From contig NZ_VSWH01000001.1 of NCBI RefSeq assembly GCF_009602705.1, forward strand, positions 3,162,001 to 3,226,000: a stretch of DNA of 64,000 nucleotides, in the 5' to 3' direction. This DNA is from Chryseobacterium vaccae. GTDB taxonomy: Bacteria > Bacteroidota > Bacteroidia > Flavobacteriales > Weeksellaceae. The notes under the pieces are model-generated. The model saw only the letters and a list, made by a program, of their open reading frames with translations. It did no database searches and had not been told where the DNA came from. Shown here in pieces: positions 43,124-51,433 of this stretch (position 1 is the first letter of the stretch; each line of letters starts with the position of its first letter). Made by a program: the position numbers and the translations under genes.

Positions 43124-43154
43124 AAAATCCAGCCCTTTCAAAAGTGCTGGATTT
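43124..43154 (-). terminator. Terminator of the 43181 small-protein gene
   Basis: In the minus direction an AAATCCAGC stem with an internal loop pairs with GCTGGATTT and is followed by T. It lies 27 nt downstream of the stop codon. Confidence 0.75.
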
Positions 43155-43180
43155 AAACATAAATTAAATATATTCTTTTA

Positions 43181-43375
43181 CTACTTCACTGCGTAAAATT
43201 CTACCCCATGGTATTCATCCTCCTGGTTCTTTTCATCAAAATGTCTGTGATAATCCGAATAGGTATCACTATATTTTTTATCTTTTTTAGTCAATATTTT
43301 TTTAATTCCTATAAAACTTAATACTGCCAAAAGTCCAACTCCTCCTGCCAGTAGAACTCCAACTTCTTTTTTCAT
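43181..43375 (-). CDS. Small membrane-anchored protein (64 aa)
   Basis: 64 residues with one hydrophobic N-terminal helix (residues about 5-25, VGVLLAGGVGLLAVLSFIGI) followed by a charged tail with KKDKKYSDTYSDYHRHFDEK and EYHGVEFYAVK. It is probably anchored in the inner membrane with its tail in the cytoplasm. No family is recognised. The gene stands between a radical SAM gene and the small protein at 43549. The hydrophobic-then-charged layout supports a real gene. Confidence 0.55.
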   Translation of the reverse strand: MKKEVGVLLAGGVGLLAVLSFIGIKKILTKKDKKYSDTYSDYHRHFDEKNQEDEYHGVEFYAVK

Positions 43376-43548
43376 ATTTTGTCCGATTTATTGATTTACC
43401 TATTGCAAAAAGTGTACCTATTCTTTTTTTTCAAATTATAAATTTTGTTAACATTAGACTTTATCATCATCAAAAATGTAATCTGTTTTTTTATTAAATT
43501 TAGCAAAATAATGGTTTAATTATTGCACTACCCTTAAAAAATATTATT

Positions 43549-43899
43549 ATGGAAAATTCAGAGAACTTTGACAGAATGACCACTTTAAGCCAGGTTATGA
43601 AAACATTGTCAGAAAGAGGAATACACAGGGAATTCAGAATGAACGAAAACTGTGAAATGAAGTTTGAAAATTCTGACACTATATACAAACCTTCTGATCT
43701 GACCATTTTAAAAACATACCGTTTTGAAGGCGACAGCAACCCTGACGACAGTGCTGTTTTATATGTAGTAAGGGACTATGCCGGAAACCGCGGCATGATT
43801 ATCGACTCTTATGGCGCTGACAGCAATTATCCCGGTGAAAAGTTTGATGAATTTCTAAGAGATATTCCGGTTCAGGAAAGTGAAGAATACAATTTCTAG
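43549..43899 (+). CDS. Small Bacteroidota protein often labelled phosphoribosylpyrophosphate synthetase
   Basis: 116 residues, cytoplasmic. The segments LSERGIHREFRMNENC, then YRFEGDSNPDDSAVLYVVRDYAGNRG and IDSYGADS recur in a small family that Bacteroidota annotations often call phosphoribosylpyrophosphate synthetase. It is far too short and has none of the PRPP-synthase motifs, so that name should not be accepted. The fold looks alpha/beta. The function is unknown. A terminator overlaps the end of the convergent AsmA-like gene. Confidence 0.6.
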   Translation: MENSENFDRMTTLSQVMKTLSERGIHREFRMNENCEMKFENSDTIYKPSDLTILKTYRFEGDSNPDDSAVLYVVRDYAGNRGMIIDSYGADSNYPGEKFDEFLRDIPVQESEEYNF

Positions 43900-43931
43900 A
43901 TCTATTTTTGACCATTACGTTTAAGATCTTG

Positions 43932-43966
43932 TCCCGAGGCTATTCCGCTTCGGGATTTTCTTTTTT
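43932..43966 (+). terminator. Terminator for the small protein gene, overlapping the convergent gene's end
   Basis: A TCCCGA (43932-43937) / TCGGGA (43950-43955) stem followed by a long T-rich tail. The hairpin lies across the last codons of the AsmA-like gene, which ends at 43940. Confidence 0.6.
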
Positions 43967-46597
43967 CTTGAACACATTTCGTAAAAATCCTTTCTTCTCC
44001 TTTTTTTCCTCCTGAGGTTTAGGTGTTTCCTTTTTTCCTTTTTGGATCTCCTGCTTAATTTCCTTTACCGATTCTTTCATTTCCTTTACAGAAGAAACCG
44101 CATTTTTTACAGTCTTTTCCGTTTTATCAACATTCTTCCCAATCAGGGTTTTCTTCAGGCCCTGTTCAACTCCTTTCCAGAAAAGATTAAAGAATGACTT
44201 TGTAGGATCACGCTCTACCCCTTCCACATCAACAGCCTCTGGAAATTTACCGGAATTGGATTTCAGGAAGAGATTCGCCACCGCAGTTAAAACTCCCTTT
44301 TTCTCGTGATTATGCTTATTTAAAACAGCTATTTTCAGATCTTGATGTTTCAGGTTGAATGTACCATGCAGCCCGGCAGGGTTCCCTTTAAAGCTGAAGA
44401 GCATTTCCTGGATCGTCCCTGAAGTTGCGGTCACATGAAGGTAAGGCCTGATAAACGGATTAATTCCACTGGCCGGAAGATTGGACGTTTTTCCTGAGAT
44501 CGCAAACGCATCATTCTGATCTGCCACATCAAAATTCCAGTTCACAGAAAGAGGAGCCAGATTCATAAATGAACAATTGATCTTAATATCAACACGGGTC
44601 GGCTTTCCTTTTGTTTTTGCTGAATTCAGGTTTTTAACATTCATATTAAAATTGCTGAATGTCAGCTTTCCTGGTCCAGCACTTTCAGGAGTATCTTCTT
44701 CATACACCAACACCGAGTTTTTCAGATCCAGATTATGAACCAAAACCGGAATTTTAACAGACCTCAATAGCTTTGAATACAAAGGTTTTACTTTAGGATC
44801 GTCTTTTGGAATCTTACTTCTGAAGATATTGGCATCTGCAGTCTGAATCGTCACATTAGATGCATTGATTGATTTTTGATTCGAAAATAAATCCCAGTTT
44901 CCATCTGCGGTGATCTGGGATGCTTTCAGATCATACAGATCCCGCTCCACTGGAATCATTCTGATAAACTGAGTTCTCGAAACGAGAGGCTTCATGGCAA
45001 AATTATTGATCTGGACTTTATTTTTATTCAGCTTAAGAAGCCCGACGCTTAAGTTATAAAATTCTGTTCTGTAAGTGAAATTTCGGGTGGTCAAGAAATA
45101 GTCCTTCACCTTAAGATCCAGTCCTTGGTTATTAGGCTTTGGTGTAATTTCAACAGCATTGACAGTTGCATTCAAATCATGAAATGCCAGCGGTTGTTTC
45201 CCTTTATCATAAACAATACTGGAGTTTTTAAAAGATATTTTCTGAATTTTCACAGACCCAATCATCCCAGGCCCTGTTTTTTTCTCTGGCTTATTTTCTC
45301 CGGCTTTAACAGTACCGTTGACATTTTCAATGAGCACACTCTTAAGATCCAGATTTAACTTCCTGTTGACAAACTCAAATTTATCAATATTAAATGCCAC
45401 AAGATTGGTTTTCATATCCATTGTTGTTTTCCCGGTCGCCGCAGTTCCCGGTTTCAGCAGAATATTTCTGAGCTCTCCTCCTTTGGGATTTAATGCAATA
45501 CTTCCGACTGTAAAATCCTGATGATTGGAGTATTGTATATTTTTTCCTGAAAACAGAAAATCTTTATAGCCTACCGGAATCACTTCTGATGCTGTGACCT
45601 TGTCAAATTTCAGCTGATTGATATTTAAATTAAGACTTTGAGCATATAATAATCTGTTCCCATCAGGTTTATTGATTTGTACGGAAGCATTATTAAGCTT
45701 TACACCATCCAGGTTAACTTCGAAATCGAGCTTTTTTTCTGATTTTTTCGGCTGAACTCCGGTATTATGAACGACAAGAACGGGATTTTGAAAATCAGCA
45801 TTGCTCAGGGATATTTTATTTTTCCTCAGCACCACATCTTTGAAATCCATTTTAGAAATAGAAAATTCGAATAGTCTGGTTTTCTGAGGATAATACTTTT
45901 TAAACTGGTCAAAAGGCAATAGCGGAATCAGTCTGAAATTCCCAACTGACATCTGCCCGTCTGTTGTGCTGATCGTACTGATGGTGATGGCATACACATT
46001 ATCCGGGCGAAAGAAAAAACGTTCTCCACTGATATTATAACGATCAAAGACAACGGGTAATCTATCTTCTACCGACTCTTCTGTCATCTGAAGATTTTCA
46101 ACAAACAGATCCAATTTCTGTACCGATAAAAACTTTTGTCTGGTATGCTTAAAAATATTGATCGTTCCGTTATTGATCCTGATGTTTTCGAATGAAACAG
46201 GGTTTCTTTTCTTACCAGTTTTCTTGTTGACAGGTTTAGCTAAACTGATATTCAGATTGGGATTGGCTAGCAGAAGGTCTGATGAGCTTATCTTTTTATT
46301 GAACAGAGCATCATAAATTCCGAAGCGGCTGATCTTTAAAGTATCAATTGTTCCCTGCAGCCCTATAACGTCAGTATTCTGCGGGTTTTTATTGTTGACG
46401 GTAATTCCTGATGCCAGAATATTTCCTGTTCCCAGGTCTATATCCAGTGTCTTATAAGAAACTTTATAATTGGTATTCTTTTTAATATAATCAGGAAGCT
46501 GAGTTTTAAGCCACATATTGAGACCGAAGTTGGCTACCAGAAGAATAACCAGCAGGACTCCGAAGCCCCAAAGAAGTCTTTTAACCCATTTTTTCAT
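43940..46597 (-). CDS. AsmA-like protein, DUF748-type
   Basis: 885 residues. One N-terminal transmembrane helix (LLWGFGVLLVILLVANFGLNMWL) is followed by a long, repeated beta-rich periplasmic domain with many isoleucine/asparagine strands (NGTINIFKHTRQKF, MTTDG-like blocks) and a charged C-terminal tail (EKKGFLRNVFKKKENPEAE). This layout fits AsmA-like or DUF748 proteins, which span the periplasm and are linked to outer-membrane lipid transport. A C-terminal DUF748-like block includes FRSKIPKDD and FSFKGNPAGLHGTFNLKHQD. Its substrate is unknown. It is alone on its strand, with an element upstream. Confidence 0.72.
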   Translation of the reverse strand: MKKWVKRLLWGFGVLLVILLVANFGLNMWLKTQLPDYIKKNTNYKVSYKTLDIDLGTGNILASGITVNNKNPQNTDVIGLQGTIDTLKISRFGIYDALFNKKISSSDLLLANPNLNISLAKPVNKKTGKKRNPVSFENIRINNGTINIFKHTRQKFLSVQKLDLFVENLQMTEESVEDRLPVVFDRYNISGERFFFRPDNVYAITISTISTTDGQMSVGNFRLIPLLPFDQFKKYYPQKTRLFEFSISKMDFKDVVLRKNKISLSNADFQNPVLVVHNTGVQPKKSEKKLDFEVNLDGVKLNNASVQINKPDGNRLLYAQSLNLNINQLKFDKVTASEVIPVGYKDFLFSGKNIQYSNHQDFTVGSIALNPKGGELRNILLKPGTAATGKTTMDMKTNLVAFNIDKFEFVNRKLNLDLKSVLIENVNGTVKAGENKPEKKTGPGMIGSVKIQKISFKNSSIVYDKGKQPLAFHDLNATVNAVEITPKPNNQGLDLKVKDYFLTTRNFTYRTEFYNLSVGLLKLNKNKVQINNFAMKPLVSRTQFIRMIPVERDLYDLKASQITADGNWDLFSNQKSINASNVTIQTADANIFRSKIPKDDPKVKPLYSKLLRSVKIPVLVHNLDLKNSVLVYEEDTPESAGPGKLTFSNFNMNVKNLNSAKTKGKPTRVDIKINCSFMNLAPLSVNWNFDVADQNDAFAISGKTSNLPASGINPFIRPYLHVTATSGTIQEMLFSFKGNPAGLHGTFNLKHQDLKIAVLNKHNHEKKGVLTAVANLFLKSNSGKFPEAVDVEGVERDPTKSFFNLFWKGVEQGLKKTLIGKNVDKTEKTVKNAVSSVKEMKESVKEIKQEIQKGKKETPKPQEEKKEKKGFLRNVFKKKENPEAE

Positions 46598-46700
46598 ATT
46601 GTGATTTAGTTTTAACTACCTTAAATATAAGGAATTTAATTTTCCTGTAATTTAAATCCATAAAATAGTTTAACATCAATTAAAATTAACCTCAGTCCAG

Positions 46701-46857
46701 GATGGAAGTTCCTTATTTACATAGTTTTGAAGCTGAGAGCCGGAAGAGGGAGGCTATAGAGGTCATCAATAGTATGTTTTGATCTGTTTTCATCTCTTTT
46801 AAAATAATTTGATTTTACAGTGGCTTTCATTAGAAAAAACTAGAAGTAACCTCCATC
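46701..46857. repeat. Possible small non-autonomous repeat element (MITE-like)
   Basis: A 14-nt end, GATGGAAGTTCCTT (46701-46714), and the reverse complement of 46844-46857, GATGGAGGTTACTT, match at 12 of 14 positions, enclosing about 157 nt. A purine-rich part (GAAGCTGAGAGCCGGAAGAG) lies inside. No transposase is present. It may be a decayed mobile or intergenic repeat, or chance pairing. Confidence 0.35.
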
Positions 46858-46912
46858 TTCAATCCTTTAATCTTAGCTTCCTTAACCTGAACTCTAGTAA
46901 AATTAATAAAAC

Positions 46913-46940
46913 AAAAGCAACCCACGAATGAGCTGCTTTT
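46913..46940 (-). terminator. Terminator of the T9SS cargo gene
   Basis: AAAAGCA (46913-46919) pairs with TGCTTTT (46934-46940) around a long loop, with a T run in the minus direction. Confidence 0.55.
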
Positions 46941-46964
46941 ATAGATATACTAAAACTGAATCAA

Positions 46965-47711
46965 TTATTTTTTAATCACTTTTTTTGAAATAATTTCTCC
47001 TTTATCATTTTTCAAAGTAACGATATATGCTCCCGAAAGCAATACTGAAGAGTCTATTAGATTTTCACCTTTCTTAATGCCTCCCTCTGATATAGTTCTT
47101 CCTTCCATATTGTATATGGAGTAGAATCCATTTTCTTTAGATATAATCTTAATGTTATCCATGATCAGAGTTGAGTAAATATTGGCAAAAGAATTTTGAT
47201 CCTTTTTTACATCACTTACATTTAACACCGCATTAGGGTTATATCTATAAGTAAATGTTACAGGAGTTCCCAATTCATTATTAAAATCATCAACCATATA
47301 ATATTTTATGACATAGTCAATAGGAAATGTCCCTGATCCGGTATCTGAATTCCACATTGTATATCCATTGGACACTTCTGAGTTCGCTCCTATGCTAATT
47401 GCAGGTTTTGAATTAGCAGGATAAACAGCATTTTTCGTGACGAAAGGCAGGCAGGTGCTTAGATAACAAAACTGAAAACTGCTTCCTGTAGCATTCACTA
47501 TATCTGTAATTTTTATACGAATATTGATTGGAAATCCTGAGGTATTTTTGATCTTATAATGAAGATTTGCCGGCATTTCATTCACTGTATTATAAGTAAT
47601 GATTTGTCCATTAGCAATTGGAGTTCCATCTTCTTTGGCTAAAGCAATCTGAGCTTTACTCTGGAAAGAAAAGAGTAAGCATAACAATATTGTAATATTA
47701 ATTTTTTTCAT
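46965..47711 (-). CDS. T9SS type A sorting-domain protein
   Basis: 248 residues from the ATG at 47711 (MKKINITILLCLLFSFQSKA), a signal peptide. An upstream in-frame ATG at 47738 hides it. The middle part is beta-rich. The last ~75 residues (FYSIYNMEGRTISEGGIKKGENLID, then SGAYIVTLKNDKGEIISKKVIKK) are the type A C-terminal domain that directs cargo through the type IX secretion system to the cell surface. The cargo function is unknown. It follows the Omp28-type gene on the same strand. Confidence 0.8.
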   Translation of the reverse strand: MKKINITILLCLLFSFQSKAQIALAKEDGTPIANGQIITYNTVNEMPANLHYKIKNTSGFPINIRIKITDIVNATGSSFQFCYLSTCLPFVTKNAVYPANSKPAISIGANSEVSNGYTMWNSDTGSGTFPIDYVIKYYMVDDFNNELGTPVTFTYRYNPNAVLNVSDVKKDQNSFANIYSTLIMDNIKIISKENGFYSIYNMEGRTISEGGIKKGENLIDSSVLLSGAYIVTLKNDKGEIISKKVIKK

Positions 47712-47766
47712 AATCTTTATTAAACCGGGAAGATCCACGTAAGACCTCCCCGAATTTTTGAAATTG

Positions 47767-49632
47767 TTATTTAATAATTAATTTTTTAGTGATTGGTTCT
47801 GAACCTTTTTCTTTAACAGAAACGATATACGCACCTTTCACCCAATCCTGTACAGAAATTGAAGTATCCGGTTCTACTCCTGATTTTTCTAAAACAACCC
47901 TTCCGCTGGCATCAAAGATTTTCAAATCTACTTTTCCTTTCGTCTGTATTTTGATAAAATCTCTTGATGGATTAGGGTATATAACAAGATCATCAGCATC
48001 TGTTTTCTCATCATGAACACCAAGCGTACCAGTGATGGCAAAAGGTCCTGCAGCATTAACTATTTCTCCGGTTGTTGCATCTATCAGAAGCAATATGGCT
48101 TTCATTTTGCTAATATTATAGGCGGTCGGGATATTAGCTGTAAATGTATAGTTCACTGTTTGTCCGTCAGTAATAGTAGCGGGTATCGAACCTGCCTGCC
48201 CTGCATATCCTCCTAATAACATTCTACCCACATGATTATAAACCATATCTGCGGCAGGTACCGGATTAGGTTTATTTTCATATCCTCCCATAGGAGTTGT
48301 AGACCCTGCATAATAGTTAACCTGATTATATCCAGCTGCAGTTCCTTTCACATCGTTTTCTATTAATACTGCTGCAAACCTAAAGTTGGCATTTGTAATG
48401 TTTGATCTGAATACTGCTGAAGCATTCAGCGTAAGGGCTTGTCCAGCCAAAGCAGTAGTTGCATTTAATGCTGCCGGAATTATTAAGGTTTTTCTTTCAT
48501 TAATAAACGATGCAAAACTTACTGATACCCCCTCATTCAGTAAACTTCGGTCCACATTCATCCCTGGAAATCCACTAAAGTTCGCATTGGTATCATACTC
48601 ATCCACTTGCATTGGATCTCCATTGTGTACAGCAATCCCTATAAAATCATTAGGAAAACTGTTTGTCGCATTCTCCATGGCAACCGCTCCTCTTGGACAA
48701 TATCCGCACCACGTCCCTGTACCTTCTTCAATAACTACTTTTTTAGGTGAGTTTTGGCTTACAGTGGTAAACTTCGTTGCTAGTGTGTTATCTGCAGGCG
48801 AAGAATCCGAAGTTCCGTTCACCTGACTGATTGAAATATTGAGTTTTTTTTCTGTTACTGAAGCAAAATTTACAGCAACAGGATGGGTAATTGTCACTTC
48901 TTGTTCAAAACCCAGAGGGGATGCTAATGGTATGGTAGAAATATGATCCGCTATTCCATCATTCCAGTTAAGAGTAACGTTATTAATACTCTGTGCTCCA
49001 TTATTCTTAACAGTTGCTTTAATAGAATAATCAGTATTTATAAGTCCGTAACGATTTAAAGAAACATTTTTAAGAGTAAAATCATTATTCGGAATAGTTT
49101 TTATCTGAACCTCATCTATCAGGAGATAATATTGATCGGTACAATCATAATGCCTAAAGGAAAGATATACCTGCTGCCCAATAAAAGAACTCAGATTAAT
49201 AGATCTGTACTGAAGACCTCCAACAGCTACTGTTTCAGTATAAACAGGTGTGGAAGCAGTAATAGTCCCAGCTGCATTAGAAGCTGTAACATATATTGAA
49301 TATTTATCTTCAGGATAACCGGCATGAGTTACCTGAGCATACGTTAAATAAACATTAGAAGCAGTAACAGTGCTCAAATCGATCAACGGCGATGTAATCA
49401 AATTATTGGGAGTAAGTGCCACATTATTTTGATAAGAATACGAAATCAACGACCCTGCTCCCAAGCTTGGGAATCCGTTTGAAGCATTTATAGTCGCCCA
49501 TTGCTTTCCGTCTCCGTCCAGATCAGTACTTGTCCATCCGTTTAATCCTGTATTAAAATTCTGACTGTAATAAGTCTGTGATTGATGTATTCCAAACATG
49601 AGAATACACGCCATAAATAGAATCTTTTTCAT
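47767..49632 (-). CDS. Omp28-related protein with T9SS sorting domain
   Basis: 621 residues with a signal peptide (LFMACILMFGIHQSQ). A MAM-like/jelly-roll N-terminal part (YYSQNFNTGLNGWTSTDLDGDG) is followed by an Omp28-type thioredoxin-like domain with the redox motif GTWCGYC in VVIEEGTGTWCGYCPRG, and a C-terminal T9SS type A domain (KIFDASGRVVLEKSG, then GAYIVSVKEKGSEPITKKLIIK). The protein is cell-surface exposed or outer-membrane-linked. The redox motif and the neighbouring thiol genes suggest disulfide exchange outside the inner membrane. It precedes a T9SS cargo gene and follows another Omp28 gene. Confidence 0.85.
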   Translation of the reverse strand: MKKILFMACILMFGIHQSQTYYSQNFNTGLNGWTSTDLDGDGKQWATINASNGFPSLGAGSLISYSYQNNVALTPNNLITSPLIDLSTVTASNVYLTYAQVTHAGYPEDKYSIYVTASNAAGTITASTPVYTETVAVGGLQYRSINLSSFIGQQVYLSFRHYDCTDQYYLLIDEVQIKTIPNNDFTLKNVSLNRYGLINTDYSIKATVKNNGAQSINNVTLNWNDGIADHISTIPLASPLGFEQEVTITHPVAVNFASVTEKKLNISISQVNGTSDSSPADNTLATKFTTVSQNSPKKVVIEEGTGTWCGYCPRGAVAMENATNSFPNDFIGIAVHNGDPMQVDEYDTNANFSGFPGMNVDRSLLNEGVSVSFASFINERKTLIIPAALNATTALAGQALTLNASAVFRSNITNANFRFAAVLIENDVKGTAAGYNQVNYYAGSTTPMGGYENKPNPVPAADMVYNHVGRMLLGGYAGQAGSIPATITDGQTVNYTFTANIPTAYNISKMKAILLLIDATTGEIVNAAGPFAITGTLGVHDEKTDADDLVIYPNPSRDFIKIQTKGKVDLKIFDASGRVVLEKSGVEPDTSISVQDWVKGAYIVSVKEKGSEPITKKLIIK

Positions 49633-49673
49633 TCAGTAGTTTTTTAGTTGTTAATATTTTTAATTCATTAGGT

Positions 49674-50738
49674 TTATAAAAATTCGTAATTATTTGTTGC
49701 TCCAATTTTTTCTTCTCTTACATTGAGCACTGCTCCGGCTCCATCTAATACTGCAACAATGATTTTAAGATGGTTACGGTTATAATCTGAGGGAATAGAG
49801 AATTGGAATGATCTTGCGTACTCACCAGACACCACTGTTTGTTCATCAGGAATATTTTCTCCCGCCACAGAAGAAGTCAGCTTATTCCGTAAAACATTGT
49901 GATGTACATAATCATAGATAGTAGGAGGACCTAAGGCTGGGATATAATTCTTTTGTTTACCCACAAGTTCATCTTCTACGATAAACGCTGCAATCTTAAG
50001 TCCTGTAAAATTTTGTGCAAATGAAACCCTGGTATCAATATTCAGTGTATTACCGGATATAGCAGAGCCTATTTTTATCCCTATTTTGCTGGAAGCCTTT
50101 AATTGAGATAATGGCAACGACATATCTGTATAATTTTCCATATCCTCCCACATTGTATTTCTATTGATAAACATTGTAGGCCAGCCCAGATCTGCTCCGG
50201 TAACATTTTTAAAAAGTTCAAGTTCTGTACTTATAGCATTAGACCAGGGATCTTGTCCGCTTGGCCCATGTACGCCAAGAAAAACAAATCCGTCATCAGT
50301 TTGCAGTGTGAGATTTTTAGCCCTTGCACCAGCACGGGTACAGTTCCCACACCACGTTCCTGTAAAGTCCTCGTACAGAATCCGATGTTTGAAGTTTATA
50401 CCTTCATTAACAATTGCCGTTACAGAAATCGGATTTACCGGAAATGCTTTATATTTTGCAGAAACAGTATAAGTCCCTTTTTCTCCGGGAGTATAAAGAT
50501 TACCGTTAATGAGCTTATCATTAACATAGATCTCGGTTTCCGCAGTAATATCATGATTGAGATTATCTTTTACTTTAAATGTAAAAGTTTTTCCTAATAA
50601 TTTTTCATTACCTCCTTCAGAAGAAATAATCAGATAGGTAGCTGTAGCATCGCCCTCATCGCTCTGAGATCCGCTACAGGAAAGGATTAAGAAGAGTGAA
50701 AATATCACACAAAAAGGAAACAATAACTTTTTTTTCAT
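49674..50738 (-). CDS. Omp28-related lipoprotein
   Basis: 354 residues with a lipoprotein signal peptide (LILSC). An Ig-like N-terminal part (TFKVKDNLNHDITAE) is followed by a thioredoxin-like Omp28 domain, with GTWCGNC in ILYEDFTGTWCGNCTRAGA as the redox motif. It has no T9SS C-terminal domain, unlike the next gene. The likely place is the outer membrane. The CxxC motif and its position divergent from tlpA suggest a role in thiol-disulfide chemistry of exported proteins. Start at ATG 50738. Confidence 0.82.
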   Translation of the reverse strand: MKKKLLFPFCVIFSLFLILSCSGSQSDEGDATATYLIISSEGGNEKLLGKTFTFKVKDNLNHDITAETEIYVNDKLINGNLYTPGEKGTYTVSAKYKAFPVNPISVTAIVNEGINFKHRILYEDFTGTWCGNCTRAGARAKNLTLQTDDGFVFLGVHGPSGQDPWSNAISTELELFKNVTGADLGWPTMFINRNTMWEDMENYTDMSLPLSQLKASSKIGIKIGSAISGNTLNIDTRVSFAQNFTGLKIAAFIVEDELVGKQKNYIPALGPPTIYDYVHHNVLRNKLTSSVAGENIPDEQTVVSGEYARSFQFSIPSDYNRNHLKIIVAVLDGAGAVLNVREEKIGATNNYEFL

Positions 50739-50942
50739 AATCTTATTAAGTATTTAGTTAAAAAAGAGCATTTTCAAAATTTTATAAAGCTTATTTTAAT
50801 AGAAAGTTTATTTTTTACATATTTTATTTAAAATATTTCAATGAAATCATGCATTTTAATAAATATTTCGCATCGAAATTATGGATTTATTTTAATATTG
50901 ACAATAAAATTATATATTTGTCATCAAAAAATAAAGAATACT
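50739..50942. other. Intergenic region between divergent Omp28 and TlpA operons
   Basis: About 200 nt, very AT-rich. It contains a TATATTTG -7 box on the plus strand at 50913-50920. No TTG with standard spacing is found upstream of it. The minus-strand promoter is not clear. Confidence 0.45.
50913..50920 (+). promoter_or_regulatory. -7 box of the tlpA-DUF6029 operon
   Basis: TATATTTG, 22 nt before the start at 50943. Confidence 0.5.
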
Positions 50943-51428
50943 ATGTTGAAAATGATTTTATCGGGATTCTTAATCTTCTGTTTAGGTTTATGTCTTGCTC
51001 AGGAAGTCCCTAATGTATCTATTACGACCTTAAATGGTGAAAAACTTAATGTTTCAAAAATTGACTCTTCAACACCTGTGGTGATGAGTTTTTGGGCCAC
51101 GTGGTGCCTACCCTGTATGGAAGAGCTTACCACTATCAATGAAAAATATGAAGACTGGCAAAAAGAAAGCAAGTTTACTATCTATGCAGTCTCAACAGAC
51201 GATTCACGTACTACGTCAAAAGTAAAAACCGTTGTAAAAAGTAAAGGTTGGCCGTATACCATACTTCTTGATCCCAATCAAACTCTTAAGCGTGCTCTAA
51301 ATATCAACAGCATCCCTCATGTAATTCTCGTACACAAAGGAAAAATTGTTTACTCACACGTGGGTTATTCTGCCGGGGATGAGGATGAACTGATAAAAAA
51401 GATTAAAGAATGTAACTCTATACATTAA
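50943..51428 (+). CDS. TlpA-like thioredoxin-fold reductase
   Basis: 161 residues from the ATG at 50943 (MLKMILSGFLIFCLGLCLAQ is a signal peptide). An earlier in-frame ATG at 50841 lies upstream of the -7 box. TlpA/ResA layout with the active site W-C-L-P-C in SFWATWCLPCMEEL, and the family's TDDSR and NSIPHVILV (cis-Pro) segments. It reduces periplasmic disulfides, receiving electrons from a DsbD-type protein; a dsbD gene lies downstream. It is 5 nt before the DUF6029 gene. Confidence 0.87.
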   Translation: MLKMILSGFLIFCLGLCLAQEVPNVSITTLNGEKLNVSKIDSSTPVVMSFWATWCLPCMEELTTINEKYEDWQKESKFTIYAVSTDDSRTTSKVKTVVKSKGWPYTILLDPNQTLKRALNINSIPHVILVHKGKIVYSHVGYSAGDEDELIKKIKECNSIH

Positions 51429-51433
51429 TTTCT

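Larger units (their letters stand above)
46598..46964. other. Intergenic region with an inverted-repeat element
   Basis: About 370 nt between the AsmA-like gene and the T9SS cargo gene. It holds a purine-rich segment and a pair of inverted repeats (separate entry) and a terminator. No protein-coding ORF is convincing; a 26-codon ORF at 46703 is unsupported. Confidence 0.5.

Noticed and set aside
43549..43899. Phosphoribosylpyrophosphate synthetase
   Set aside because: Database labels use this name for such proteins, but the PRPP-synthase motifs and length are missing.
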